Assembly: GCA_022712315.1 (NCBI GenBank)
Contig: JALAGS010000187.1
Coordinates: 1 to 47,749 of the forward strand
Direction: 5' to 3'
From: Sphingobacterium sp.
Lineage (GTDB): Bacteria; Bacteroidota; Bacteroidia; Sphingobacteriales; Sphingobacteriaceae
Length of the DNA stretch: 47,749 nucleotides
The position numbers and the translations under genes are program-made. This document shows, piece by piece, positions 27,127 to 34,458 of this stretch (positions within the stretch are counted from its first letter, which is position 1; each line of letters begins with the position of its first letter). The notes under the pieces were generated by a model. That model searched no databases, was not told the origin of the DNA, and saw only the letters and a program-made list of their open reading frames with translations.

Positions 27127-29571
27127 TTAATTTGAAGCCAGGGACAACATATTTGCAAAAAGGCGATAGGCACCCGCTACACCTGCTGGCAGTTGTCTAA
27201 AGAGGGACAAACTATTATAGATATAATAACCCTTTCCTTTTTTGCTAAGCAGCAATAAACCATCTTCATTGCCATTGTCACCATTGTGTCCGCGCAGGAT
27301 CGGCTCAAAATCAGCAGTCCATTTCTGAGGAAGAAAAAGCGCCCGGTCTTGCACCCAATTTTGAAAATCACGTTGCCCGATTACATTTGGATAATTTAAG
27401 ATACGATGAGCCGGATTCAAAAATGAAATGTGGCTTTCTGTATCGGTCATTCTTTCTCGGGAAACAGTCAAAGGATAAAGTCCAACCTCCTTCAAATGCA
27501 GATCATACGGCGTATTATACTGTGCAATCAATACACCACCTTGCTCAACATATTGACGAAAGAGCTGGTGAAATCCCGCTATTAGGGGATGTGTATTGTA
27601 TATTCGTATGCCCAGAACCACCGCATCAAAAGTGGCAAGATCTACTTCCCCAATTTTCTCAAATGGAATAATCTCCAGCTGACCAACGAGCTGACGCAAG
27701 CTGCCGGCGAGTTCATCATTCATTCCTGAGATATAGGCAACTTTCTGTGCTGTAATATTCACCGGTAGGCTTAAAACACGTAATAGGCCTTTGGGAAAAT
27801 AGGTTATTTTATCAACATGTGGGTAAACGATTTTTTTGGATGTGAAAGTATATACACCGGTAATCGTCTCAATTTTAAATCCAATCTCTTGAATCTTTTC
27901 TTGCTGTGAAGATGAGCCCAACTCAAAATAAAGTCTTTCAGTCGAATTACCTGCGATGTTGAGATTAATTTCCTTCGGAAACGCATGTACCCCATCCGGA
28001 AGCGTTAACCTCACGTTTATCGGTAAAGATTCGGATACTGTCGATTGCAGCTGTAATGAAACTAAACCTTTGGTCGCATCGGACAGCACCACTATTTCTG
28101 AGTCAAAAGTTGCTGTTACCGGAGGAGCCACCACAACAGGATTACCAGCATGCAACACGGGAACTTTAATCGCGATCGGCAAGCCTGCAAATTGCAGCTC
28201 CAAATCAACTTCCAATTCCGTTCCATAATCCGTCAATACGACATCCGCTGGCGATAATGGTGCGTAATTGTGTGCATCGCCATCCGATCTCAGCCAAGTT
28301 GGAAAAGAAGGTGAAAGCGTATCAAGAAGCTCACCGCTTAAATGAATTGTTTTCGATGCTGACAAAGGATAGTCTATCTGTCCTATTCCTTGAATAAAAG
28401 GGACGTTCACTGCCGTTAATTGCAGATTGGACTCCACTGGGATATGAGCATGTAAGACCATATTAACTTCTTGCCCCGACACCCACAGTTCCTCCGATGC
28501 CTGTACTTCTAAGGATACACCAGCACTATCAAGAAGAAGACGTTCCACCTCGACCCGCTTTTCATGAATAATATGATCTTCCGGAACAATCTTCATCCAA
28601 AATAAAAGCGTAGCAAGCTCCAATGTAAGCCCAGCCTTATCCGACTCACATTTCACGATAAGGTCATCCACCAAGCGATTGAATACAATTGCATAAGAAT
28701 CTTGCACGGAAGAATCCGTAAAAATAGTATTCGCAACATCTGAAACGATCGGTTCACCTTTTAACAATTCAAAATATTCGGTACTCGAATGATGCTGTAC
28801 CAGACTTCCCATGGCCTGAGAACGATGCTTATTACGGCTTTCTGCAGCAATTTCACCATAATGTAAACCCAAAGAGCTATGCGCCACAGGAATTTCCAAA
28901 GAAAGATAGGCCGGCAAAGGCAGTACTTCTCCGCCGATATCTTTAACGCCACTTTCCTGATATACATTCCACAACAATCGCTGAGTCCGCCAAGGTGCCA
29001 GTTCAGTTAACTGTTCGCTGTAAGCTGTTGGGTCAGCGGCCAAATCAAAAGCTTTTGTTGTTAAGATTGCTGAGGCTTGATGATGTCCATGTAAGTCAGG
29101 AACATTCGGGGAAAATCGTGTGACAATGACCGTGGGACGAAAATAACGGATGGTCCATACGATATCTGCAAGCACAGCATTTTCATCCCATCGCGCCAAC
29201 GTTTCATCGACTGTTTTTGCAAATCCAAAATCTTTAGCTCGCGTAAAAAACTGTCTTGTTCCCTCTATTTTACGTGCCGAAAGTGATTCCTGAACCCGAA
29301 GTACTCCTAGATCTCTCCCCTTTTCTGTACCTATAAAATTCTGTCCGCCTTCGCCACGAGTCACAGAAAGGTAGGCCGTATCAACCAATTGATGCTGCGC
29401 CAAAAAGGTCAACAACTTATTGTTCTCGTCATCCGGATGGGCACCGATATATAAAACACGATCAGACATTTTGAGCATACACAACTCCCGCATCATTACT
29501 TGTTCTTTATACGAAAAAGTCTGATCCAAATGCTGTGCCTGTGCCTGCTGTGTTAAAAATTCCATTGCCAT
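27127..29571 (-). CDS. PIG-L family deacetylase fused to an amidotransferase-like domain
   Basis: An 814-residue protein. The N-terminal LmbE/PIG-L domain (about 35-270) has the zinc motif AHPDDE (44-49), then RGEGGQN (72-78) and a distal HGHH (161-164) that supplies the third ligand. These enzymes remove N-acetyl groups from GlcNAc-type sugars. The middle (about 300-610) is beta-rich. The C-terminal 200 residues (YISGMNDEL...VVLGIRIYNTH...YVEQGGVLIAQYNTPYD) resemble a class I glutamine-amidotransferase/ThuA-like fold with no obvious nucleophile Cys. Related Bacteroidota proteins have a signal peptide; none is obvious here, and no earlier in-frame start precedes the stop upstream. The neighbouring GH20 suggests amino-sugar processing. 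Confidence 0.8.
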   Translation of the reverse strand: MAMEFLTQQAQAQHLDQTFSYKEQVMMRELCMLKMSDRVLYIGAHPDDENNKLLTFLAQHQLVDTAYLSVTRGEGGQNFIGTEKGRDLGVLRVQESLSARKIEGTRQFFTRAKDFGFAKTVDETLARWDENAVLADIVWTIRYFRPTVIVTRFSPNVPDLHGHHQASAILTTKAFDLAADPTAYSEQLTELAPWRTQRLLWNVYQESGVKDIGGEVLPLPAYLSLEIPVAHSSLGLHYGEIAAESRNKHRSQAMGSLVQHHSSTEYFELLKGEPIVSDVANTIFTDSSVQDSYAIVFNRLVDDLIVKCESDKAGLTLELATLLFWMKIVPEDHIIHEKRVEVERLLLDSAGVSLEVQASEELWVSGQEVNMVLHAHIPVESNLQLTAVNVPFIQGIGQIDYPLSASKTIHLSGELLDTLSPSFPTWLRSDGDAHNYAPLSPADVVLTDYGTELEVDLELQFAGLPIAIKVPVLHAGNPVVVAPPVTATFDSEIVVLSDATKGLVSLQLQSTVSESLPINVRLTLPDGVHAFPKEINLNIAGNSTERLYFELGSSSQQEKIQEIGFKIETITGVYTFTSKKIVYPHVDKITYFPKGLLRVLSLPVNITAQKVAYISGMNDELAGSLRQLVGQLEIIPFEKIGEVDLATFDAVVLGIRIYNTHPLIAGFHQLFRQYVEQGGVLIAQYNTPYDLHLKEVGLYPLTVSRERMTDTESHISFLNPAHRILNYPNVIGQRDFQNWVQDRALFLPQKWTADFEPILRGHNGDNGNEDGLLLLSKKGKGYYIYNSLSLFRQLPAGVAGAYRLFANMLSLASN

Positions 29572-29703
29572 ATCCTTCCTACTAAATAGTTCTACGGCTC
29601 AAATATAGGAATAATTTTAAATAATCTAGTAAATAGATAGATTATATATTATTATAAACATAAAACACTAAATACAAAACACTTAACAGTAAAAAAACTA
29701 AAA

Positions 29704-30735
29704 TCAATCCAAACGTGTTAATATACCTTCTTTATGAGAATAAAACTCGTAACTAGCTTCTCTTCTAAAACGCATTACCTTTTCAATATAGATATTACCA
29801 TGGTTTTTACTTAAGACAAAATACTTTTGCTGAAGTTGGAGTGGCAGCCCCGTCCAGTGGATAGATCGTTCAAATTCCAATCCATGTGTTTTACTATACT
29901 CCAAGACAAAATTTGTTTCTCTCCAACTCAAAGCAAGTTCCGTTTTATTCTCCAAGTGTTCCAAAGCAATCTGTAAACCATTCTGATCAACGATCTTACG
30001 CGAACTACTTGTCAACAGCACGACTCCCGAAACCACCATTGCACCATAACCTATTTTTTTAAAGAGCTGATCACTAACATACGGTAATATAAACTTAACC
30101 GTCATCGAAGAGACGATTGTTGCTAAAGCAATTGCGAGGCCCAGCCCCAAAGCTGCCTTAGAATACAAACCCAAGGCAATATAAATAATAAGCTTTACGA
30201 GGTGTAAAAACACTTCATTGGCAGCACGGGTAGCTATGATCTCCTCTTTGGACAACCCCATTCGTAAATAAAACCGATTGAATAATAGCCCAATCGCACC
30301 CGTAATTCCTGAAACAAAGCCGGAAAGAAAACCGATAATGGCCAAAAAAGATCTCGAATACTTACTTTGTACTGGTAAGTCGGTCTTTTTTGATTTAAAT
30401 AATTGCGGGATATTTCCGATCAAGAAAAAAGCAACAATCAACTGCAAATAAGAAGGTTCAATATATTTGATCAGGTATCCTCCCAGCAGTACAGCCGGAA
30501 TGGAAAACGGAACAAACCATAAAAAGATTTTCCAATTAATATTCCGTTTAAAAACGACTATTCTTGATACTGAACTGGTGAATGTACCGATAGTCAACGA
30601 GAACGGAATAACCGATGAAGGCAACATAAAATTCAACAGGGGAATAAGGATAAGACTTGCCCCCCCGCCACAGATAGCACTGATCCAAAAGGCGATTATT
30701 GTACTTAAAAACAGGACAACTAAACTTGTAATCAT
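29704..30735 (-). CDS. TauE/SafE (TSUP) family permease with a C-terminal soluble extension
   Basis: A 343-residue membrane protein. Residues 1-255 contain about eight transmembrane segments with the TSUP hallmarks: a Gly-rich first helix (AICGGGASLILIPLL) and the repeated FLSGFVSGITGAIG motif at about 136-149. Family members export sulfite, sulfonates or other organic acids, or import sulfur compounds. The last 85-90 residues are hydrophilic and mixed alpha/beta (ALSWRETNFVLEYSKTHGLEFERS...) and are not part of the standard family. The gene is divergent from the small HMA-like gene under LytTR-type control. Confidence 0.8.
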   Translation of the reverse strand: MITSLVVLFLSTIIAFWISAICGGGASLILIPLLNFMLPSSVIPFSLTIGTFTSSVSRIVVFKRNINWKIFLWFVPFSIPAVLLGGYLIKYIEPSYLQLIVAFFLIGNIPQLFKSKKTDLPVQSKYSRSFLAIIGFLSGFVSGITGAIGLLFNRFYLRMGLSKEEIIATRAANEVFLHLVKLIIYIALGLYSKAALGLGLAIALATIVSSMTVKFILPYVSDQLFKKIGYGAMVVSGVVLLTSSSRKIVDQNGLQIALEHLENKTELALSWRETNFVLEYSKTHGLEFERSIHWTGLPLQLQQKYFVLSKNHGNIYIEKVMRFRREASYEFYSHKEGILTRLD

Positions 30736-30872
30736 ATTTCAACACTTTAAAAAGCCACTTAACTGCAGCTCTTGACAAAAATGCGATACCTTTCTGTAGA
30801 AATTTAGAATTGATAGCTCCCTGCCCTTTCTATCGGATTCAAAGCGTTTACACATCGCCTGCCCAGCCTTGT

Positions 30873-30938
30873 TTTGTATAAAAATTAAATGCTTTCGTAT
30901 AATATAGCTTGTGTGGAATAACCAGGAACCTAGATTTG
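30873..30938 (+). promoter_or_regulatory. Promoter P3: LytTR-type direct repeats plus -33/-7 elements
   Basis: GTATAA occurs at 30876-30881 and 30897-30902, exactly 21 bp apart, each preceded by a T-rich TTT(T/C). After exactly 28 bp comes TAGATTTG (30931-30938), an exact TAnnTTTG -7 element. Here a TTG (30909-30911) also lies 19 bp upstream of it. Spacing is identical to P1 (33052-33118) and P2 (45758-45824). The start point would be near 30944. Confidence 0.75.
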
Positions 30939-30999
30939 CAAAGATGTCTCCCAGGTGTAGGTACATCAAATGATTTTGAACATGTATAAATTAGTAGTG

Positions 31000-31239
31000 A
31001 TGAAAGTTAGGCAAGTGTTGATTTTTAAAAGTTCGGTAAAGACGAAAGACAAGAAATTTTTTTTGATGCAATTGGTCAAGACCCATCTCCCACAAATACA
31101 GGATGCTACAGTCGATCTCGATGATGAAGATGCTATTTTCAGAGTGGAAACAGAAGAGTGTTGCATCGACTATCTCACAAACTTTCTACAAGGTCACGGT
31201 ATCCAAGTTGATTTCCTCGATCGGTTTGTGGTTGCCTAA
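31000..31239 (+). CDS. Small HMA/ferredoxin-fold-like protein without CxxC
   Basis: A 79-residue protein from the ATG at 31000; ATGs at 30970 and 30982 are also in frame. The pattern VRQVLIFKSSVKTKDKKFFL...LP-IQDATVDLDDEDAIFRVET...YLTNFLQGHGIQVDFL follows the beta-alpha-beta-beta-alpha-beta plan of heavy-metal-associated domains. The metal loop is replaced by KSSVKT, with no CxxC; a CC pair occurs later. Similar small proteins occur in many Bacteroidota without a known role. The LytTR-type promoter upstream and the convergent regulator gene 13 bp away tie it to that system. A GGTTGC/GCAACC hairpin (31230-31246) overlaps the stop. Confidence 0.7.
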   Translation: MKVRQVLIFKSSVKTKDKKFFLMQLVKTHLPQIQDATVDLDDEDAIFRVETEECCIDYLTNFLQGHGIQVDFLDRFVVA

Positions 31240-31252
31240 TGCAACCAATAGA

Positions 31253-31966
31253 TTACAGCAGTCCTCCAGTATACTGTTTAAAGAAAGATTCCCGATAGAT
31301 TTCTCCGATCGGAATTTCAAATTTGTCGATGTAAACCGTATGGTTGTCAAAAGAATCAATAAACGACAAATTAATCAGATAAGATTTACTGGTACGCGCA
31401 AACAGGGCGGCTGGAAGTTTCTGATGAATTGTTTTTAAGTTCATTGCCGTAATCAATTTATTGTTGCGTGTATAGATGACCACATAATCTTTAAGTGCTT
31501 CTATAAAGCGAATATCCGTAAAAGCAATTTTATAGTATTTCCGATCTGACTTAATAAAAAGCGCATCCTCACTGGCCTTTTCAATCGTGCTTTGATTTTC
31601 TTTTAAGGCCAATAACTTTTTATAAGCTATTGCTTTATCAATCGCTTTGGCCAAACGGTCTTTCTTGATAGGTTTCAACAGATAATCTATGGCGTCCAAT
31701 TCATAACTTTTCAATGCATACTGTGCATATGCAGTCGTTAGGATCACCAATTTATCATCGGGAAGAGACTGCGCAAAATCAAGGCCGTTGACTGTTGGCA
31801 TCTCGATATCCAAAAAAAGTAGGTCCACCGAATTTGTTTTGATACATTCCAATGCTGATATGGCATTGGAAAAAGTGCCGACAATCTGAATGGATGAAAT
31901 TTCCTCGATCAGATCTTTCATTTCTTCCCTTGCTAAGGGTTCATCATCTACTATAATGCAATTCAT
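31253..31966 (-). CDS. LytTR family response regulator
   Basis: A 237-residue regulator with an N-terminal receiver (residues 1-120). The acidic pair is Asp7-Asp8, the phospho-acceptor Asp53 sits in LFLDIEMP, and the conserved Lys is in LLKPIKKDRL. A LytTR DNA-binding domain occupies about 135-237 (FIKSDRKYYKIAFTDIRFIEALKDYVVIYT...RTSKSYLINLSFIDSF). LytTR proteins bind pairs of short direct repeats about 21 bp apart. Such repeats are found at this operon's own promoter and at two other promoters in the window. It overlaps the kinase gene by 4 bp and is therefore cotranslated with it. Confidence 0.95.
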   Translation of the reverse strand: MNCIIVDDEPLAREEMKDLIEEISSIQIVGTFSNAISALECIKTNSVDLLFLDIEMPTVNGLDFAQSLPDDKLVILTTAYAQYALKSYELDAIDYLLKPIKKDRLAKAIDKAIAYKKLLALKENQSTIEKASEDALFIKSDRKYYKIAFTDIRFIEALKDYVVIYTRNNKLITAMNLKTIHQKLPAALFARTSKSYLINLSFIDSFDNHTVYIDKFEIPIGEIYRESFFKQYTGGLL

Positions 31967-33024
31967 AATGGAATAGTAAGTTTAACCTTATAGAGTGCCT
32001 CAGTTGTTGAAACCGACAGTTCGTAATCATTTCGGTACAAGAGATCCAACCGTCTTTTGGCATTAGCCAATCCCAGTCCACTATATTTACTTTGCACAAA
32101 TGGGCTGTCGGCATCTTTCGAATTTTCACATTCAAAACAAAGCTGCTGATCCAGCTCCGAAAAATGGATGCTGATGAAAGTATGTCCATCCCCCATGCTG
32201 AGACTGTGTTTAATGGCGTTTTCAACAAAAGCCGTAAAAAGATGTGGCGGTAAAAATATCCCCTTTTTTTCAAGTTCCGAAGCACATGATATATGTGTTG
32301 TCAGGTTGTCCCGACGTATTTCTTCCAACTTCAGGAAATTGGATATAAAGTTGATCTCCGAGTTCAGCAGCGTCTTGACATCGTTATTTTCGTATAGCTG
32401 ATACCGCAAGAAATCCGATAACTTGATGATGACTTCCGTCGCCATAGTAGGATCTTTTCGAATCAATGCCTTCACATTGTTGAGCATGTTGAACAAAAAA
32501 TGCGGCTGAATCTGATTCTTCAAGGAATTCAGTTCAGTCGTCAATGCCAGGTTTTTCAGATCAGAAATCCGCTTGTTGTCCTCCAACCAACGTTTAAAAA
32601 GTTTAAATGTCGTGGTCGTCAAAATAATGGGAATACAGATAAATAAAGCAGCGATCAGTCCCATAGAATCCGACTCGGGCTTTTTGATAGCTGGAATATG
32701 GATCGAATAGATGTAATTGGCAATATACATCACCACAAGTAGACTGGCTGTCACCAACAGTATCAATGTCAAAACATACAACTCATATTTCCCCTTAAAG
32801 AAAAATTTCGGTATCAGCACATACATGTTCACGTAGAACATACATACAAACACAAACCAAAGAATAATGGAGAAATAGAACCGATAGCTGCCTTGAAAAT
32901 GAGAGCTCGAATTAGCATTTGCGAAGAGTAACAGTAAACCGGTCAGAAAAAACACATGCCGCAATGGCCTGAATTTATTTTCTGTAAAGTATCTTAAGAC
33001 AATGCTATTATTGAAGTCTTGCAT
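31963..33024 (-). CDS. LytTR-associated membrane sensor histidine kinase (YpdA/LytS-like class)
   Basis: A 353-residue kinase with four transmembrane helices (about 22-36, 50-70, 82-106, 122-142) and no large periplasmic domain. A short coiled coil leads to the His_kinase domain with the phospho-His at 175 (NQIQPHFLFNMLNNV). The C-terminal ATPase has FVENAIKH and GLGLANAKRRL. The kinases of this class phosphorylate the LytTR regulator encoded next to them. The stimulus is unknown and probably sensed in or near the membrane. The promoter carries the direct-repeat element P1, predicting autoregulation. Confidence 0.95.
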   Translation of the reverse strand: MQDFNNSIVLRYFTENKFRPLRHVFFLTGLLLLFANANSSSHFQGSYRFYFSIILWFVFVCMFYVNMYVLIPKFFFKGKYELYVLTLILLVTASLLVVMYIANYIYSIHIPAIKKPESDSMGLIAALFICIPIILTTTTFKLFKRWLEDNKRISDLKNLALTTELNSLKNQIQPHFLFNMLNNVKALIRKDPTMATEVIIKLSDFLRYQLYENNDVKTLLNSEINFISNFLKLEEIRRDNLTTHISCASELEKKGIFLPPHLFTAFVENAIKHSLSMGDGHTFISIHFSELDQQLCFECENSKDADSPFVQSKYSGLGLANAKRRLDLLYRNDYELSVSTTEALYKVKLTIPL

Positions 33025-33051
33025 GCATTAGAATAATTTTAACCTGAATAG

Positions 33052-33118
33052 CAAAAATAAGGGTTTTCTTCGCAACTATCGGATCTCTTATACAAAGGGC
33101 TCATTTTTTTATACCAAA
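33052..33118 (-). promoter_or_regulatory. Promoter P1 of the LytTR kinase/regulator operon
   Basis: On the minus strand the order is TTTGGTATAA, 11 bp, TTTGTATAA preceded by C, exactly 28 bp, and TATTTTTG (reverse of 33052-33059). The GTATAA cores are 21 bp apart. No TTG lies at the -33 distance, as expected for an activator-dependent promoter. Start point would be near 33045, 21 bases before the ATG. Confidence 0.8.
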
Positions 33119-33170
33119 AAGCAGTGTGCAAAAGTTGGGTATTCCTTTTCACTGTCCCAATGAATGGGGC

Positions 33171-33180
33171 TTTTGTATAA
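33171..33180 (+). promoter_or_regulatory. Lone LytTR-type half-site before the outer-membrane protein gene
   Basis: TTTTGTATAA equals the half-site consensus in the orientation of the rightward gene. The base block 21 bp upstream (GTCCCA at 33154-33159) matches only 3 of 6, and the nearest -7-like sequence (TAAATTTC, 33219-33226) is 38 rather than 28 bp away. It could be a chance match. Confidence 0.25.
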
Positions 33181-33259
33181 TAACCAGACCTGTTGGTCTA
33201 AAAAAAAATTCCAGCCTATAAATTTCATTTATTCTTACAGCGATTTTAATCACACATTT

Positions 33260-34237
33260 ATGCAAAAGATACTTTTCATGTTTATGCTGCTGCCCGGATT
33301 ATCTACTTCCATCGCACAGACTAAAGATAGCGTACAACAAAAAGTCAAGGCTGTTGTCACCGACAAATTTCCGATTACACGGGTCCTCAACTTGACCTAT
33401 GAATCAAATACAGGATACAGCTACTCATCAAGATACCAAGGCCAGGATTTACCCAAAACAAAAGTGGAATCCATGTACCAAGCTGGGGGCAGTATTAACA
33501 TTAACTTTTTAAAGAGCAGAACCTGGAACCTAGGAACCAATATCGGGTATCAGCTCACTTCCATCAACTCCAATCGTCTAGATCCCACAACGCAATCCAT
33601 AACACATTCGACCCATCAATATCATTATCACTACGAATCGCTCAACCTTACCCGTTATTCACGCCTATGGGGTAAAATAGCATTTTATACCGCAACGGTC
33701 GCCGCTAATGGAAGTGAAAAAGCAATCGAACGTATTAATGGGATACTATCTGCTACGGTGGTACTAAAAGCCACACGGGATATTCAAATGGCTGTTGGTC
33801 TTATCGGTTTTATAGATCCTGCCGCAATTATTCCTGTTTTCCCGACCTTCGCCTACAAACAACAATATACCAATGGCCTGATACTTGATGTAATCTTGCC
33901 AAAAGGAGCATATCTTCGGAAAGAGATCTTAAGGAATGGACGGGTTTCTATTGGTTCAGATCTAAATAGTACAATCTTCTACCTCCATGATTTCCAAAGC
34001 TCCGACAAAGTATACACCTTTAGCCAGATGGAAATCAATTCGGGTCTGACTTATGAGCATAATTTGGGACGATCTTTTATTGCCACCCTGAAGTCGGGTG
34101 TAAAAACAATTCCTCGTGCTCGGATATTTGAAAAAAATAAGCCCCAACGCGATTATGTGTGGGAGGCGAGCCCTGGTCCCTCTTTTTATATGAATGCAGG
34201 ACTTTCTTTCAACCCCTTTGCTAAGAAAAGAAGATAG
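33260..34237 (+). CDS. Outer-membrane beta-barrel protein of unknown function
   Basis: A 325-residue protein from the ATG at 33260, which starts a standard signal peptide (MQKILFMFMLLPGLSTSIAQ). The in-frame ATG at 33164 would add 32 residues and is unlikely. The mature part is made of alternating amphipathic strands with many Tyr and Asn residues (GYSYSSRYQGQ, NLGTNIGYQLTS, QYHYHYESLNLTRYSRLWGKIAFYTATV). It ends in aromatic strand SFYMNAGLSFNPF. This is typical of 12-14-strand barrels of Bacteroidota; no substrate can be assigned. It is divergent from the LytTR kinase and may belong to the same response. Confidence 0.7.
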   Translation: MQKILFMFMLLPGLSTSIAQTKDSVQQKVKAVVTDKFPITRVLNLTYESNTGYSYSSRYQGQDLPKTKVESMYQAGGSININFLKSRTWNLGTNIGYQLTSINSNRLDPTTQSITHSTHQYHYHYESLNLTRYSRLWGKIAFYTATVAANGSEKAIERINGILSATVVLKATRDIQMAVGLIGFIDPAAIIPVFPTFAYKQQYTNGLILDVILPKGAYLRKEILRNGRVSIGSDLNSTIFYLHDFQSSDKVYTFSQMEINSGLTYEHNLGRSFIATLKSGVKTIPRARIFEKNKPQRDYVWEASPGPSFYMNAGLSFNPFAKKRR

Positions 34238-34266
34238 ACTATTAAGTGCTCATTTATTGAAATACT

Positions 34267-34452
34267 TTATCCTTCATCTTTTGTATTTTTGATTAATCCG
34301 ATGCCTGAAAAGAAAAATAACAAGGATATCACTCCGACTACGATGAGTGTCATATTGGTTGTATCTTTATGAATCAACCCATTTCCTGTATAAATAAGTC
34401 CAACGATACCTAGTATCGTCAATATTGTTCCAAAAATTCGTTTTACATTCAT
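34267..34452 (-). CDS. Small two-helix membrane protein
   Basis: A 61-residue protein with two transmembrane helices (about 6-25 and 34-53) joined by a short polar loop (HKDTTNMT), ending in KNTKDEG. It begins MNVKRIFGTILTILGIVGLIYTG, a pattern common in small stress-associated proteins of Bacteroidota. It lies 6 bp after the LigD stop codon and is read in the same direction, so it is probably cotranscribed. No function is known. Confidence 0.7.
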   Translation of the reverse strand: MNVKRIFGTILTILGIVGLIYTGNGLIHKDTTNMTLIVVGVISLLFFFSGIGLIKNTKDEG

Positions 34453-34458
34453 GATGTA

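Noticed and set aside
30739..30969. Minus-strand frames upstream of the TSUP gene
   Set aside because: They overlap promoter P3 and the intergenic region, have no domain and no conserved start.
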